Source: JANMMJ01 sp964543235
GTDB lineage: Bacteria > Pseudomonadota > Alphaproteobacteria > Rhizobiales > Aestuariivirgaceae
Reading direction: 5' to 3'
DNA length: 14,773 nt
Assembly: GCA_964543235.1 (NCBI GenBank)
Contig: CAZIXE010000084.1
Location: 1 to 14,773, forward strand
The translations under genes and the position numbers were made by a program. Positions 1-6,674 of the stretch are shown piece after piece. The stretch's first letter is position 1. Each line of letters begins with the position of its first letter. The notes below the pieces were generated by a model, which saw only the letters and a list, made by a program, of their open reading frames with translations, made no database searches and was not told the origin of the DNA.

Positions 1-2
1 AA

Positions 3-41
3 ACCGGACAGATCATTCGCTACCTAGACCGGACAAATCAT
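3..41. repeat. Two-copy direct repeat at left edge, possible insertion sequence end
   Basis: The 14-mer accggacagatcat (3-16) recurs as accggacaaatcat (28-41), 13 of 14 bases identical, with a 25-bp period. Short repeats of this kind near an edge resemble the multiple transposase-binding sites at the ends of some insertion sequences (IS21-like ends have several). No transposase or terminal inverted repeat is visible, because the window begins here. The repeat itself is certain. The mobile-element reading is inference. Confidence 0.4.
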
Positions 42-69
42 GTGCTCTCTACAGTCCCATAATCTTCAC

Positions 70-98
70 TTGCCGCGCCGTCCACATTGGCGCATAAT
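70..98 (+). promoter_or_regulatory. Predicted sigma-70-type promoter of the first cold shock gene
   Basis: TTGCCG (70-75), a 17-bp spacer and CATAAT (93-98) match the housekeeping consensus at 4/6 and 5/6 positions. The predicted transcription start is near 105, leaving an untranslated leader of about 200 nt before the ATG at 304. Long leaders are typical of cspA-family messages. No other good promoter was seen in 1-300, and the 69-codon minus-strand ORF there lacks coding character. Confidence 0.5.
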
Positions 99-146
99 TT
101 TTGCAATCGGGCTCAGGGTTGGGCCCGGTCCGGGCAGAGCTGTTCG

Positions 147-245
147 AATCCGGTGAAGAGACAATCCGGCCGCGAGGGGGTCGATGAAGGCTAAGGAATA
201 CCTTTCCCGTTGTTTTGGAATGCGCTGTGCCACCCCTTCGGATTG
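147..245 (+). promoter_or_regulatory. Structured 5' leader of cold shock mRNA with competing pairings
   Basis: CAATCCG (162-168) is complementary to CGGATTG (239-245), and inside this GGGGT (177-181) pairs with ACCCC (232-236), giving a long-range nested stem. A second copy of AATCCG at 147-152 could compete for the same 3' partner. Alternative folds of a long leader are how E. coli cspA mRNA senses temperature. Whether this leader does so is inference. The ribosome site GGAAGAGGAG (284-293) lies outside the stem. Confidence 0.35.
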
Positions 246-303
246 ATGGCCCCATCACGCTGAGGGTCTTGCTTCGTTAGACGGGAAGAGGAGCCTGTTG
301 CTT

Positions 304-519
304 ATGCGCCAGAACGGCACGGTCAAATTCTTCAATCAGGCCAAAGGGTACGGATTCGTATCCCCGGAAGGTGGAGGCAAGGATGTGTTTGTGCACATCA
401 CGGCCGTCCAGCGCTCCGGCATTCCGGAACTGGTCGAAGGAACAAAGATCAGCTTTGAAGTGCAGCCCGACAAGCGCGGACGTGGTCCGCAGGCGGTGAA
501 TCTGCAGCTTGCATCATGA
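304..519 (+). CDS. Cold shock domain protein (CspA family)
   Basis: This is a 71-residue single-domain CspA-type protein, which binds single-stranded RNA/DNA and acts as an RNA chaperone in the cytoplasm. The RNP1 motif KGYGFVSP is at residues 14-21 and RNP2 VFVHI at 28-32, and the length is normal for the family. The ATG at 304 was preferred to the in-frame TTG at 298 because the N-terminus MRQNGTVKFF then matches the second cold shock protein of this window (MRQTGTVKFF) and the family start. The ribosome site GGAAGAGGAG lies about 10 nt upstream. A long leader with a promoter near 70-98 suggests post-transcriptional control. No clear terminator follows, so some read-through into the next small gene is possible. 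Confidence 0.93.
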   Translation: MRQNGTVKFFNQAKGYGFVSPEGGGKDVFVHITAVQRSGIPELVEGTKISFEVQPDKRGRGPQAVNLQLAS

Positions 520-572
520 ACTAGGGTGCATCCTGCCGGCGTCGCCTGCTCTTGATGTGAAGTGACAAGGTG

Positions 573-863
573 ATGCAGCGGAGTTGTTTGGTCGTAGTCT
601 TGGCTGGCCTGGCGAGCCTGTGCTGCACGGTGGGCGACGCAGCCAGTCATACGTGTACGTGCCGGGCGCATGGCAAGGATTATGAGCAGGGACAGATCGC
701 CTGCATCCGCGGCCAACTCGCGCGCTGCGACATGAACCTCAACAACTCGAGCTGGAAGATCATCTCGGATGTGTGCCCGGAGGTACTTGCGATCCCACAG
801 GTCAGCATTGCCGACGCCGGCCTCAGGATCATCAGCCGGCCAGCCGAGCCCGGCAGCAAGTAG
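573..863 (+). CDS. Small cysteine-rich secreted protein of unknown function
   Basis: This 96-residue protein has a hydrophobic signal peptide (residues about 4-23, likely cleavage near the GDAAS stretch) and a short mature part with five cysteines (28, 30, 44, 52, 68), including a C-T-C pair and a SWK..SDVCP segment. The periplasm or cell exterior is the expected location, with disulfides likely. I recognise no named domain. The ATG at 573 follows a GTG at 570; the ribosome site AAGG is unusually close, so the exact start is uncertain. The gene ends 14 bp before the glutamine amidotransferase in the same direction, so the two may be co-transcribed. GC-rich third positions support real coding. 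Confidence 0.72.
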   Translation: MQRSCLVVVLAGLASLCCTVGDAASHTCTCRAHGKDYEQGQIACIRGQLARCDMNLNNSSWKIISDVCPEVLAIPQVSIADAGLRIISRPAEPGSK

Positions 864-877
864 AATTTCCTGACTGC

Positions 878-1609
878 ATGAAGCGGGTACTCGTTTTTCA
901 GCATATGGATCACGACACGGTTGGCCGCTTCGGCGATTTCTTCGCCGAGGACGGGTACGTGCCGCGGGCCGTGCGGCTTTGGGAGGGTGAGCACATCCCC
1001 AATCTGTCTTCGTTCGATTTCCTGTTTGTCCTGGGGGGAGCCCAGGATGTTTGGGAGGAGGACAAGTACCCCTGGCTGATAGCCGAAAAACAGGCAATCC
1101 GCGAATGGGTCAATTTGCTGGCTAGGCCCTATATCGGGATTTGCCTCGGGCACCAGCTGCTGGCCGACGCGTTGGGGGGCACAGTCGCCAAGGCGGCGCG
1201 GAGCGAAGTCGGCGTGCACACGATCTCGGTCGCGGCGGCCGTCGCCGAGAACTCGGTCTTCCGCGGACTGGGTGGCGACCACCGCGTCATGCAATGGCAT
1301 CACGCTGAAGTGAAATCGCTGCCGGCCGGCGTGGACTGCCTTGCCTCATCCCCGGCGGCAGAGGTCCAGGCGATCGCCGTCGACCATCATGCCGTCGGTC
1401 TGCAATTCCATGCCGAATTCACACCCCAGACAGTGGCATCCTGGCAATCAATGCCGTCATACATCAAGGCGCTCGAGGCGGTCCTTGGTGCGGGGGCCTA
1501 TCCGCGGCTGCTGCAGGAATCCTACCCGATGCTACCCGAGATGGGGCGGCTGGCGCGGCGGATCTACGAGAACCTTACGGCGCGCTCGCGGTCGCGCCGG
1601 GTGGCGTGA
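878..1609 (+). CDS. Class I (type 1) glutamine amidotransferase domain protein
   Basis: This 243-residue stand-alone class I glutamine amidotransferase resembles the GATase domain of GMP synthase. Such domains hydrolyse glutamine and pass ammonia to a partner or act on a glutamyl substrate. The nucleophile elbow GICLGHQ places the catalytic Cys at residue 89, and QFHAEF supplies His178 and Glu180, so the triad is intact. The substrate cannot be told: no synthetase domain is fused or adjacent. The open frame reaches back to 773, but those 35 residues overlap the previous gene; the ATG at 878 starts cleanly with MKRVLVFQH, as the family does. No strong ribosome site precedes it, so coupling to the upstream secreted-protein gene is plausible. 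Its last 78 bp overlap the convergent EamA gene. Confidence 0.9.
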   Translation: MKRVLVFQHMDHDTVGRFGDFFAEDGYVPRAVRLWEGEHIPNLSSFDFLFVLGGAQDVWEEDKYPWLIAEKQAIREWVNLLARPYIGICLGHQLLADALGGTVAKAARSEVGVHTISVAAAVAENSVFRGLGGDHRVMQWHHAEVKSLPAGVDCLASSPAAEVQAIAVDHHAVGLQFHAEFTPQTVASWQSMPSYIKALEAVLGAGAYPRLLQESYPMLPEMGRLARRIYENLTARSRSRRVA

Positions 1610-2506
1610 GCGGCTGCGGCCCGCAGCCAGGGTCTGGAAGACTATTGCCGAGAGGATGATGGCGCCACCGGCAAAGGTCAGGAGCGGCGGCAATTCATTG
1701 GCGGCAAGCCAGGCCCAGAGCGGCGACAGCACGGGTTCGACGAGGGCAATTAGGCTCAGCTGGGCGGCCGGCACGCTCTTCGAGCCCCAGGTGAACAGCA
1801 AGAGCCCGAGGGTTAGCTGCACGGCTCCCATCACCATGCAGATCATCAAGTTGTAAAGGCCAATGGCCAGCTCGGCCGGCCCATGGCCGGTCCGAAGACC
1901 GGTCGGCAGGAGCAAGACCACCAGCGCGGCGGCGATGAGGAACAGGGCGTTCCATACCAGGGCAACGGACATGTCCGTGTCCTGGCCCCAGCGCAGCAGC
2001 ACGGCGTAACAGGAAAAGGCAAATGCCGAGTAGATCGCCAGCATCGTACCGATGACCGAGGTGTTGCCGGCGCCGCTGCCATAGAGAATGACCGTCATGC
2101 CGCCCAGCGCGATGACCATGGCCAGCCAGGTTACCGGCGGGATCCGCTCGCGCAGAATCCAGAGGCCCAGGACGGCGGACAGGAAAGGGGCGAGGCCGAC
2201 CATGAAGATGGCCTGGGCAACGGTGGTGTAGAACAGCGACATGATGAAGGTGAGGCCGGCGATCGCAACCGCGACACCGGCAATCGCTGCATTGAGGCCG
2301 GCGCGGCGAACCACGCCGAGGGTCTGGCCGCCATGCATGGCCACGATCCAGACGCCCATGCAGGTGAGCACGGTGAGCGATCGGTAGAAGATGATCTGCC
2401 AGGAATCGATGCCGTCGGTCAGCCGCACCAGGGCACCGCCCAGGCTCCAGCACAAAGCCGCGCAGGCAACCAGTGCAACGCCGACCGGATAGCTCGGTGC
2501 CCTCAT
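1532..2506 (-). CDS. EamA/DMT-superfamily transporter
   Basis: This 324-residue inner-membrane protein has two EamA repeats and about ten hydrophobic helices, the usual drug/metabolite transporter plan. The second repeat has the typical stretch ALVEPVLSPLWAWL followed by a last helix ending near residue 297. The substrate is unknown; relatives export amino acids or metabolites. The frame is open to 2863, but that extension lies inside the upstream MFS gene, so the ATG at 2506 is chosen; it overlaps that gene's TGA in an ATGA, implying translational coupling. The last ~27 residues (basic, Arg/Pro-rich, not membrane-like) lie inside the convergent amidotransferase gene. They may be a non-conserved tail caused by loss of an earlier stop. 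Confidence 0.9.
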   Translation of the reverse strand: MRAPSYPVGVALVACAALCWSLGGALVRLTDGIDSWQIIFYRSLTVLTCMGVWIVAMHGGQTLGVVRRAGLNAAIAGVAVAIAGLTFIMSLFYTTVAQAIFMVGLAPFLSAVLGLWILRERIPPVTWLAMVIALGGMTVILYGSGAGNTSVIGTMLAIYSAFAFSCYAVLLRWGQDTDMSVALVWNALFLIAAALVVLLLPTGLRTGHGPAELAIGLYNLMICMVMGAVQLTLGLLLFTWGSKSVPAAQLSLIALVEPVLSPLWAWLAANELPPLLTFAGGAIILSAIVFQTLAAGRSRSRHPARPRARRKVLVDPPRQPPHLG

Positions 2507-3645
2507 GGCCGGCCCCGCAACTCGCGCCAGAGCAGGGCCGCCACGAGCACCGCGAAAATTGCCGCTAGCGTATAGGGGAGGCCGTCGGGGCCAAAGCTGT
2601 CCATCGACCAGCCGGCGATGAGTGCGCCGAAGAAAGCGCCGAGTCCCCACATGGTGCCAAAGGAGGCAGAGCCGGCGATCAAGTCCTGGCCCCTGAAACG
2701 GTCGCCCAGTTCGGCGAGCCCGACGGTATAGATTCCAGCGGAGCTGGCGCCGGCCACGACCAGCAGCAACCACATCGCCGGCGTCCCGAAAGCGGCCGGG
2801 AGGAGCGCGCTGGCTATGGTGGTGGCCAGGCCGCAGCCGATCATGACCTGGCGTTTCGGCCAATGATCCGCGAGCCAGCCAATCGGGAATTGCAATACCG
2901 TGTTGCCGATGATGAAGGTGGTCAGGGCAAGCGCCGCGAGCTCGGGAGTCATCGCCTTCTTGACACCCCAGATGGGCAGGAAGCTCAGATTCGCGGCGTC
3001 GATGATGCCAAAGGCCGCGATGGCAAGCAGGAGGACGGGCGCCTTTGGCGCAAAGCCGATTGTCGACAGGGCTGCCGTCGATTCGTCTTCGTGGTGGGGT
3101 GTCTCACGCAACAGGTAGATGGGAAGTGTTGCCACAGCCAGCACCACCGCACCGACAATGAAAGGCAGGAGGCCCGCCGTGCCGGTCTTGGCCAGCATGG
3201 CAGGCCCGGCGCCAAAGCTCAGCGCCAGGGCGCTCGCATAGAGGGCGAGGATGCGCGAGCGGTACTTGCCCTCGGCGAATTGCACGATCCAGGCCTCGCT
3301 GATGGTGAACAGGATCGACACCGCAAAGCCATGCACGAAGCGCAGTGCAAACCACCACCAGAAGACCGGAAAGAATGGGTAGGAAAGAACGATCAGGGCC
3401 GCAGCATAGGCACCGCCGAGAACGGTTCGCTTGGCACCGAAACGGCGGATCACACGCGGGACCACCAGCCCCGCCACGAGGATGCCTGCGGGCTGCATGG
3501 CAGTGTTGAGGCCGATCAGGCCGGGCGAGACGCCGGCTTCTTCCATGAGCAGCGACAGCAGGGGAAACATCAACCCCAGAGCGAAACCGAATACGGTAAT
3601 CGCCGCGATCGCCGCGAGGAGGTTCGTGAGGCGGTGCTCAGCCAT
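2503..3645 (-). CDS. MFS transporter (second of a tandem pair)
   Basis: This 380-residue major facilitator superfamily protein has about 12 hydrophobic helices and no signal peptide. Landmarks include GLNTAMQPAGIL near residue 45, SEAWIVQFAE (mid N-half), PIGWLADHW and a C-terminal GSASFGTMWGLG segment. It is clearly paralogous to the gene just upstream, which shares these motifs at matching positions, so a tandem duplication is likely. The substrate is unknown. The ATG at 3645 overlaps the end of the upstream MFS gene by 8 bp and its TGA overlaps the EamA start by 4 bp, so all three genes form one translationally coupled operon. Confidence 0.92.
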   Translation of the reverse strand: MAEHRLTNLLAAIAAITVFGFALGLMFPLLSLLMEEAGVSPGLIGLNTAMQPAGILVAGLVVPRVIRRFGAKRTVLGGAYAAALIVLSYPFFPVFWWWFALRFVHGFAVSILFTISEAWIVQFAEGKYRSRILALYASALALSFGAGPAMLAKTGTAGLLPFIVGAVVLAVATLPIYLLRETPHHEDESTAALSTIGFAPKAPVLLLAIAAFGIIDAANLSFLPIWGVKKAMTPELAALALTTFIIGNTVLQFPIGWLADHWPKRQVMIGCGLATTIASALLPAAFGTPAMWLLLVVAGASSAGIYTVGLAELGDRFRGQDLIAGSASFGTMWGLGAFFGALIAGWSMDSFGPDGLPYTLAAIFAVLVAALLWRELRGRP

Positions 3646-4807
3646 GATGGCTGCCCGCCACCAGGCGCCCGCCAGTCATGAGAAGGCCCAGCAGCAGTAC
3701 GACATAGGCAAGGGACAACGTCACGGGCACGGCATTGATACCGAGCCAGTCAATGGCAAACCCGGCGATTGGCGGTCCGACCAGGCCGCCCACACCCCAC
3801 ATGACGCCAAAGGCAGCCGAGCCCGCGATCAGGTCGGGGCCGTCAAAATTATCGCCAAGCACGGCGAGGGTCACCGTGTAGACGGCAAAGGCCGTCGAAC
3901 CGACGAGCACGACGACGGGCCAGATCATCCAGCTGTGCACGGCCCAGATGATGGCAAGGCTGAGCACCACGGTGGCGATGGCCGACGTCACAATAACACC
4001 CATCCGCGACCAGTGATCGGCGAGCCAGCCGATCGGATACTGCATGAACACGTTGCCGATGATGCCGGCGGCCAGTACCCAGCTTACGGTCTGCAGCGTC
4101 AGGCCGGACCTGAGGCCGAAGATCGGGAAAAACGACAGCAGAATGCTGTCGAAGATCGTCACGGCCGAAACCGCGAAAAGCAGGAGCGGCGCCCGCGCAA
4201 TGAACCGGAAGAAGCTGCCGCCGTCGCCGTCGCGAAAGGCATCTTCGCTGACGGTAATCAGGGCCAGCGGTGCGGCGCTGGCCGCGACACAGACCATGCC
4301 GATCAGCCAGGGCATCCAGCCATTGATACCGGTCAGGGGAATGATGGCCGGACCGATTGCAAAGCTCACCGAGAGAACGGTGGTATAGATCCCCATGATG
4401 CGGCCGCGATTGCCGCGTTCGGCAAAGGTCAACACCCATGCTTCGCTCACCGAGAACAGGGTCCCGGCGGCAATGCCGAAGGCAAAGCGAACCAGGAACC
4501 ACGCCAGCAGGCTCTCGGTCAGCTTGAAGATCGCGAGGCAGATGATGATTGCCGCGATGACGGTATAGACGACCCGCTTGGAGCCGACGTGCGACACGAT
4601 GCGCGGCAGCAGGGGACCGGCAAGCAGGATGCCGAGCGGCGACATCGCGGCGTTCAGCCCCATGATCCAGGCCGGGACCTGCCGCTGCTCCATCAGCAGC
4701 GGCAGGAGCTGGAAGGTCAGACCCATGGCAATGTCGCAACAGGCGATCGTGGCGATCGCAGCGACAAGATTGCCATTGCGGCCGGCTGGCGCCGTGGTTG
4801 AAGTCAT
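3638..4807 (-). CDS. MFS transporter (first of a tandem pair)
   Basis: This 389-residue major facilitator superfamily transporter has about 12 membrane helices and heads the minus-strand transporter operon. Shared motifs with the downstream paralogue include GLNAAMSPLGILLAG, SEAWVLTFAERG, YPIGWLADHW and GSAAFGVMWGVGG, at nearly the same spacing. The N-terminal 12 residues before the first helix are short and polar. Substrate and direction of transport cannot be inferred. The start at 4807 has only a weak ribosome site. The 98-bp divergent gap to the metallo-hydrolase gene should hold the operon promoter. The large plus-strand and second minus-strand frames across this gene are GC-driven shadows. 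Confidence 0.92.
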   Translation of the reverse strand: MTSTTAPAGRNGNLVAAIATIACCDIAMGLTFQLLPLLMEQRQVPAWIMGLNAAMSPLGILLAGPLLPRIVSHVGSKRVVYTVIAAIIICLAIFKLTESLLAWFLVRFAFGIAAGTLFSVSEAWVLTFAERGNRGRIMGIYTTVLSVSFAIGPAIIPLTGINGWMPWLIGMVCVAASAAPLALITVSEDAFRDGDGGSFFRFIARAPLLLFAVSAVTIFDSILLSFFPIFGLRSGLTLQTVSWVLAAGIIGNVFMQYPIGWLADHWSRMGVIVTSAIATVVLSLAIIWAVHSWMIWPVVVLVGSTAFAVYTVTLAVLGDNFDGPDLIAGSAAFGVMWGVGGLVGPPIAGFAIDWLGINAVPVTLSLAYVVLLLGLLMTGGRLVAGSHHG

Positions 4808-4826
4808 GTTGGTCAGGGGCTCCCGG

Positions 4827-4879
4827 TGGTCGTCTAGCTGGTCGTCCGGGGCCCCGCAAGGAAGCCGGTTGCACCGGCT
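4827..4879. promoter_or_regulatory. Divergent intergenic region with inverted and direct repeats
   Basis: Between the divergent MFS and hydrolase starts lies a perfect inverted repeat, AGCCGGT-tgc-ACCGGCT (4863-4879), and an 8-bp direct repeat TGGTCGTC (4827-4834 and 4839-4846) with a 12-bp period. Either could be an operator for a regulator serving both genes; the inverted repeat would also form a hairpin in either leader RNA. No regulator gene is adjacent and no clear -35/-10 pair was found. Function is inference. Confidence 0.3.
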
Positions 4880-4905
4880 CCGGCGGGGGGCTATGCAGCC
4901 CGATC

Positions 4906-5544
4906 ATGCCAACACCCAAGATCATGGTCGTGCCGGTCACGCCGTTCCAACAGAATTGTGCCCTGATTTGGGAAGACGAAAGCAGGGTCGGCGCGGTCGT
5001 CGATCCGGGCGGGGATGTCGAAGTCATCGTCCAGGCGATCGGCCGGGCGGGCATGACGCCGGAGAAGATCCTGCTCACCCACGGCCACATCGACCATGCC
5101 GGCGGGGCTGCCGAACTGGCGGCGAGGCTCGGCGTGCCTATCGAAGGGCCGCATCGCGACGACCTGTTCCTGCTCGAAAACCTGCCGCGATCAGGGGCGC
5201 AATACGGGATGAGCGAGGCCAGAGCAGTGACGCCGGACCGCTGGCTTGCGGAAGGCGACACCGTCATTGTCGGAGGATTGTCCTTCGCGATCCTCGAATG
5301 CCCCGGCCATACGCCGGGCTCGGTGGTGTTCCACAATGCGGCACACAAATTCTGCTTCATCGGCGATGTGCTGTTCCAGGGATCGATCGGGCGCACCGAT
5401 CTGCCGCGCGGCGATCACGAAACCCTGCTGCGCTCGATCCGCGACAAGATCTTGCCCTTGGGCGATGACGTCGCTTTTCTCCCCGGCCATGGAGCTCCCG
5501 GCATGATCGGCGAAGAGCGGCGCAGCAATCCGTTCCTCGCCTGA
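4906..5544 (+). CDS. Metallo-beta-lactamase-fold hydrolase (glyoxalase II / YcbL-like)
   Basis: This is a 212-residue cytoplasmic metallo-beta-lactamase-fold hydrolase of the small glyoxalase-II-like type. The binuclear metal site is complete: THGHIDH gives His59, His61, Asp63 and His64; GHTPGS gives His135; FIGDVLF gives Asp154; PGHG gives His195. Family members hydrolyse thioesters such as S-lactoylglutathione, but related enzymes have other substrates, so specificity is open. The frame is open from 4798, but those codons overlap the divergent MFS start; MPTPKIMVVPVTPFQQN from the ATG at 4906 is family-like. A second in-frame ATG at 4924 is a possible alternative, as no strong ribosome site precedes either. 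The gene ends just before a hairpin that mainly serves the convergent cold shock gene. Confidence 0.92.
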   Translation: MPTPKIMVVPVTPFQQNCALIWEDESRVGAVVDPGGDVEVIVQAIGRAGMTPEKILLTHGHIDHAGGAAELAARLGVPIEGPHRDDLFLLENLPRSGAQYGMSEARAVTPDRWLAEGDTVIVGGLSFAILECPGHTPGSVVFHNAAHKFCFIGDVLFQGSIGRTDLPRGDHETLLRSIRDKILPLGDDVAFLPGHGAPGMIGEERRSNPFLA

Positions 5545-5579
5545 CACAAAACAAAACCGCCGCCCGAACGGACGGCGGT
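5545..5579 (-). terminator. Rho-independent terminator of the second cold shock gene
   Basis: ACCGCCG (5556-5562) and CGGCGGT (5573-5579) form a 7-bp GC-rich stem. Read on the minus strand the hairpin is followed by TTTTGTTTTGTG, a good U-tract. It lies 23 bp past the stop of the minus-strand cold shock gene. On the plus strand there is no T-tract, so it would not be an efficient terminator for the hydrolase gene. Confidence 0.75.
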
Positions 5580-5602
5580 CCAATCGCTGCGCTGGGCCGC
5601 AG

Positions 5603-5815
5603 TCAGGCGGCTTCGATGCGGACGGCCTGCTGGCCACGGCCGCGGCGGTCATTCTCGAGTTCGAAGGACAGCTTCTGGCCCTCCCGCACCTGCGGAATGC
5701 CGGAGCGCTCCAGCGCGCTGACATGGACGAACACGTCCTTGCCGCCGCCATCGGGCGTGATGAAGCCGAAACCCCGGTCGGTGTTGAAGAATTTAACGGT
5801 GCCAGTCTGGCGCAT
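5603..5815 (-). CDS. Cold shock domain protein (CspA family), second copy
   Basis: This 70-residue single cold shock domain has RNP1 RGFGFITP and RNP2 VFVHV, and so should act as an RNA chaperone. It is close to the 304-519 protein through the core (MRQxGTVKFF, PxGGGKDVFVH, RSGIP, RRGRG.QAV) but differs in loops and C-terminus. The ATG at 5815 was preferred over the upstream in-frame ATG at 5827 (adding MELR). A GGA sits 7 nt before 5815, while the AAAGGA motif is only 1 nt from 5827; the N-terminus then also matches the paralogue. A clear terminator follows, so it is transcribed alone, probably from a promoter within the 200-bp gap upstream. Confidence 0.92.
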   Translation of the reverse strand: MRQTGTVKFFNTDRGFGFITPDGGGKDVFVHVSALERSGIPQVREGQKLSFELENDRRGRGQQAVRIEAA

Positions 5816-5859
5816 GCGTAGTTCCATTTCCTTTGGCGCGGGAGTGAAGCCAGTTTGGT

Positions 5860-5966
5860 GGGATGCCGACGCCTCATCCCGGTCGTTCAGAGTTTGGGAA
5901 AGGGAATAAGTTCGTTCAGCGAGTTATCCACGCAATCGCAAATCCGACACACACCCCACCGTGGGG
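5860..5966 (-). promoter_or_regulatory. Leader region of the second cold shock gene
   Basis: The ~210-bp gap between the lipoprotein stop and this cold shock start holds two hairpins: GGGATG/CATCCC (5860-5865 with 5875-5880, 9-nt loop) and CCCCA/TGGGG (5954-5958 with 5962-5966). They are compatible with a structured cold-shock-type leader, but I found no convincing -35/-10 pair, so the transcription start and the role of the hairpins are unknown. Confidence 0.25.
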
Positions 5967-6028
5967 CGTACCGGCCAATCGCATATGTGGGGTTTCGGCG
6001 GCGAGCGCAAGCGGTTTGTGAAACGCGT

Positions 6029-6490
6029 TCAATTTTCATGCAATTGCGCCAGTTCCGACTGTGCGGTTTCGGGATCGACCTCTTCGATGCTGGTTTCCTG
6101 CATGACAGACGCCGAGCCGGCCGTGCCGATGTCGGTGATCCGCTGGTCGACCCGCACGTATGACCGGCTGCCGGGCACCACGGCGACGGTGACAGTCTTC
6201 GGAATGGTGGGCAGCAGCAGCAATACCGTCTGCTGCACCACGACGTCATGTTCGCCCTCGGGCAGGGCGGCACGGACAAAGCTGCCGGGTTTCAGGCGCC
6301 CATAGGACTTGCCGGAAATCGTGACGTAAGGCGGCTCGCCGCGTCTCAGGAGTTCGCCTTCGGGCCGGTACACATAGACGACACCCATCCCGGCGGCGGC
6401 GCGGGAATCGGCGGCACTATAGCGCCTGCCCTCGGCGGTGCAGGCGGCGAGGCCAACACCGATCAGCACAAATGCGGCCAAACCTCTCAT
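6029..6490 (-). CDS. DUF2846-like lipoprotein
   Basis: This 153-residue predicted lipoprotein has a signal peptide ending in the lipobox LAAC with Cys17, so it should be lipid-anchored at the periplasmic face. The core VVYVYRP....PYVTISGKSYGRLKPGSF....LPEGEHDVVV matches the DUF2846 family pattern, a beta-rich domain of unknown function found in small lipoproteins. Its start at 6490 faces a small secreted-protein gene across a 184-bp divergent region with a CRP/FNR-like site. The ribosome site is weak. The C-terminal ~30 residues are acidic and probably flexible. Confidence 0.83.
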   Translation of the reverse strand: MRGLAAFVLIGVGLAACTAEGRRYSAADSRAAAGMGVVYVYRPEGELLRRGEPPYVTISGKSYGRLKPGSFVRAALPEGEHDVVVQQTVLLLLPTIPKTVTVAVVPGSRSYVRVDQRITDIGTAGSASVMQETSIEEVDPETAQSELAQLHEN

Positions 6491-6571
6491 GTTTCAGCAA
6501 TCCCGCAATCCGGCGGCCGTAGGCATGAGCGTAACTCTTGCGAGCGGAATGCGGCAGCAAAGCAACCCTAT

Positions 6572-6587
6572 CGTGATTTGTATCACA
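6572..6587. promoter_or_regulatory. CRP/FNR-family-like operator palindrome
   Basis: CGTGA-TTTGTA-TCACA matches the CRP consensus TGTGA-N6-TCACA at 9 of 10 arm positions, and reads as the perfect palindrome GTGAT-TTGT-ATCAC in its centre. It sits in the gap between the divergent lipoprotein (start 6490) and small secreted protein (start 6675), about 85 bp from each. Binding by a CRP/FNR-superfamily regulator is inference; no clear adjacent -35/-10 was found. Confidence 0.45.
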
Positions 6588-6674
6588 GAATAGCGCGGCG
6601 ATCATGGATAGATCCTGCGCATGAGGCGAAGCGCGGGCCGCGGTGGCCCCGCCCTCGAAACACGGAGAATTCCC

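Noticed and set aside
49..258. 69-codon minus-strand ORF at the left edge
   Set aside because: No ribosome site, no family-like features, and it overlaps the predicted cold shock promoter and leader.
336..1303. Minus-strand frames of 253 and 207 codons over the cold shock, secreted-protein and amidotransferase genes
   Set aside because: Antisense to three supported genes; Pro/Arg/Thr-rich translations without recognisable features.
1883..2575. 230-codon plus-strand frame antisense to the EamA gene
   Set aside because: Asp/Gly/His/Arg-rich shadow translation, no domain.
3431..5396. Long frames opposite or across the MFS gene at 3638-4807 (456 codons plus strand, 515 codons minus strand)
   Set aside because: Compositions rich in Arg, Gly, His, Gln and Asp with no domain; they are out-of-frame shadows of a clear membrane transporter.
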